Of a DNA stretch of 6,566 nucleotides, positions 5,616 to 6,566 are shown piece by piece (the first letter of the stretch is position 1; each line of letters starts with the position of its first letter). The notes under the pieces are model-generated. The model saw only the letters and a list, made by a program, of their open reading frames with translations, was not told the origin of the DNA and did no database searches. The translations under genes and the position numbers were made by a program. This stretch comes from Clostridia bacterium (GTDB lineage: Bacteria > Bacillota > Clostridia > HGM11327), in the NCBI GenBank assembly GCA_017935525.1, contig JAGBHJ010000071.1, positions 1-6,566 of the forward strand, written 5' to 3'.

Positions 5616-6566
5616 ATGATCATATTGGACAAGCCGAAAAACGGAGAGGTCATTAACCTGCAGAAGAAATATCAGGCAAGATTTATTGCAGGGAATCATA
5701 CCAGAACGTCGGGCTGTGATGAGAATGATGAGGACTGGTTTGATGCACAAAGTGAGGTAGACGACGGCACAAGGCCGTTGCCTGTCAGATTTGAATGGCA
5801 GGGTGAGGGCTTTGTGCTGGAGCTGAGCACCTCTGCCGATATGAAGAACGCAAAGGAATATGCCGTTTGCGGCAATTCTGTTGAGTTATACAACCTGCCC
5901 GTTGGCAAGAGCTATTACTGGCGAGTGAGGGGTGAGGAGGTCTCCGAGGTAAGGAGATTTTACATTCTTGACCGTACTCCCAGAACGCTGTACGTTGACG
6001 GCGTGTGGAACATGAGGGACCTTGGTGGATACAAGGCGGATGGCGGCAGAGTTAAATACGGGATGCTGTACAGAGGCGCCGCGTTTGAGGACCTTGCTGA
6101 TAAGAGGTTTGAGATAACTCCCGAGGGCGTAAAGGCAATAATGGATATAGGACTCCGCACGGAGGTGGATTTCCGCGTTGAGGCACCTGAAGAAAGAGAG
6201 TTGACCAAGGAGGTTATGAAGGATTCCGGCGTCAACAGACTGGGCTGCGACTGTGAGATGTACGACAAGATATTTACGCGGCAGGAATTCAGAGAGTCTC
6301 AGGCAGAGTTTATTCGCCTTTTGACAAAGGAAGAAACGTACCCGTTGTTCTTCCATTGTTATGCGGGGGCGGACAGAACGGGTACCTTTGCTTATATAAT
6401 CGGCAGTATCCTGGGAGTGGACGAAAAGGACCTTATTGACGATTATGAATTTACTACCCTTTGCCCACACGGCTCAAGGGGCAGAAATTCCGACGAATGG
6501 AAGGCTTTTATGGCACAGCTTGCCAAGTACGACGGCGAAAGCAACCAAGAGCGCGTTGTTAATGCC
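5616..6566 (+). CDS. Tyrosine-protein phosphatase family protein with FN3-like N-terminal domain (3' end beyond window)
   Basis: The frame is open for 317 codons to the window edge. Residues about 8-117 look like a fibronectin type III-like beta domain: VRFEWQG, FVLELSTS and YYWRVRG are typical strand sequences. Residues from about 124 onward match the bacterial Y_phosphatase3-type (MptpB/LipA-like) fold. The entry motif NMRDLGGY is at 132-139, then GMLYRG (149-154), RTEVDFR (181-187) and the P-loop HCYAGADRTG (247-256), with nucleophile Cys248 and phosphate-binding Arg254. DYEFTTL (276-282) follows as expected in the family. Such enzymes remove phosphate from Tyr (sometimes Ser/Thr or phosphoinositides) through a cysteinyl-phosphate intermediate; the substrate here is unknown. 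No signal peptide or membrane segment is visible, so it is probably cytoplasmic. It is transcribed divergently from the membrane-protein gene. The P-loop has Ala252 where MptpB has Lys. Confidence 0.9.
   Translation, partial: MIILDKPKNGEVINLQKKYQARFIAGNHTRTSGCDENDEDWFDAQSEVDDGTRPLPVRFEWQGEGFVLELSTSADMKNAKEYAVCGNSVELYNLPVGKSYYWRVRGEEVSEVRRFYILDRTPRTLYVDGVWNMRDLGGYKADGGRVKYGMLYRGAAFEDLADKRFEITPEGVKAIMDIGLRTEVDFRVEAPEERELTKEVMKDSGVNRLGCDCEMYDKIFTRQEFRESQAEFIRLLTKEETYPLFFHCYAGADRTGTFAYIIGSILGVDEKDLIDDYEFTTLCPHGSRGRNSDEWKAFMAQLAKYDGESNQERVVNA

Noticed and set aside
5886..6470. Minus-strand open frame of 194 codons opposite the phosphatase gene
   Set aside because: The plus strand carries conserved phosphatase motifs with intact catalytic residues and a good start; the antisense frame has no recognisable features.

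Overview
The window looks like a chromosomal segment of a Gram-positive anaerobe of the Clostridia type. The evidence is the uvrB-uvrA gene order, strong GGAGG-type ribosome binding sites, sigma-A type promoters and Firmicutes-like UvrA/UvrB sequences. A Ruminococcaceae/Oscillospiraceae or Lachnospiraceae origin is only a guess. There is no mobile element, CRISPR array, tRNA or rRNA, and most of the window is core genome.

Bases 1-4719, read on the minus strand, hold the nucleotide excision repair operon uvrBA. It starts at a near-ideal promoter: TTGACA, 17 bp, TATAAT, with an extended -10 TG. The complete uvrB (652 aa) follows. Ten bases after its stop comes uvrA, whose Shine-Dalgarno sequence directly abuts the uvrB stop codon. 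uvrA runs off the left edge after 892 codons, so roughly its last 50 residues are missing. UvrA finds the lesion and loads UvrB, and the C-terminal UVR motif of UvrB recruits UvrC; uvrC is not in this window.

Bases 4720-4867 are intergenic. They hold a rho-independent terminator for the next minus-strand gene and several short perfect dyads upstream of the uvrB promoter. One 13-bp palindrome lies on the uvrB -35 box. I see no GAAC-N4-GTTC (Gram-positive LexA) box here.

Bases 4868-5476 (minus) encode an unrecognised 202-residue protein with one N-terminal membrane segment and an aromatic-rich outer domain. It is a single-gene transcription unit with its own promoter and terminator.

Bases 5477-5615 are a compact divergent promoter region. 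From it, a plus-strand gene (5616 to the right edge, partial) encodes an FN3-like domain fused to a tyrosine-phosphatase-superfamily domain. The P-loop is HCYAGADRTG, with Ala where the MptpB/LipA type has Lys.

I do not find strong evidence for a new multi-gene system. The points most worth checking are the dyad-covered uvrBA promoter without a recognisable LexA box, the uncharacterised membrane protein, and the variant phosphatase.
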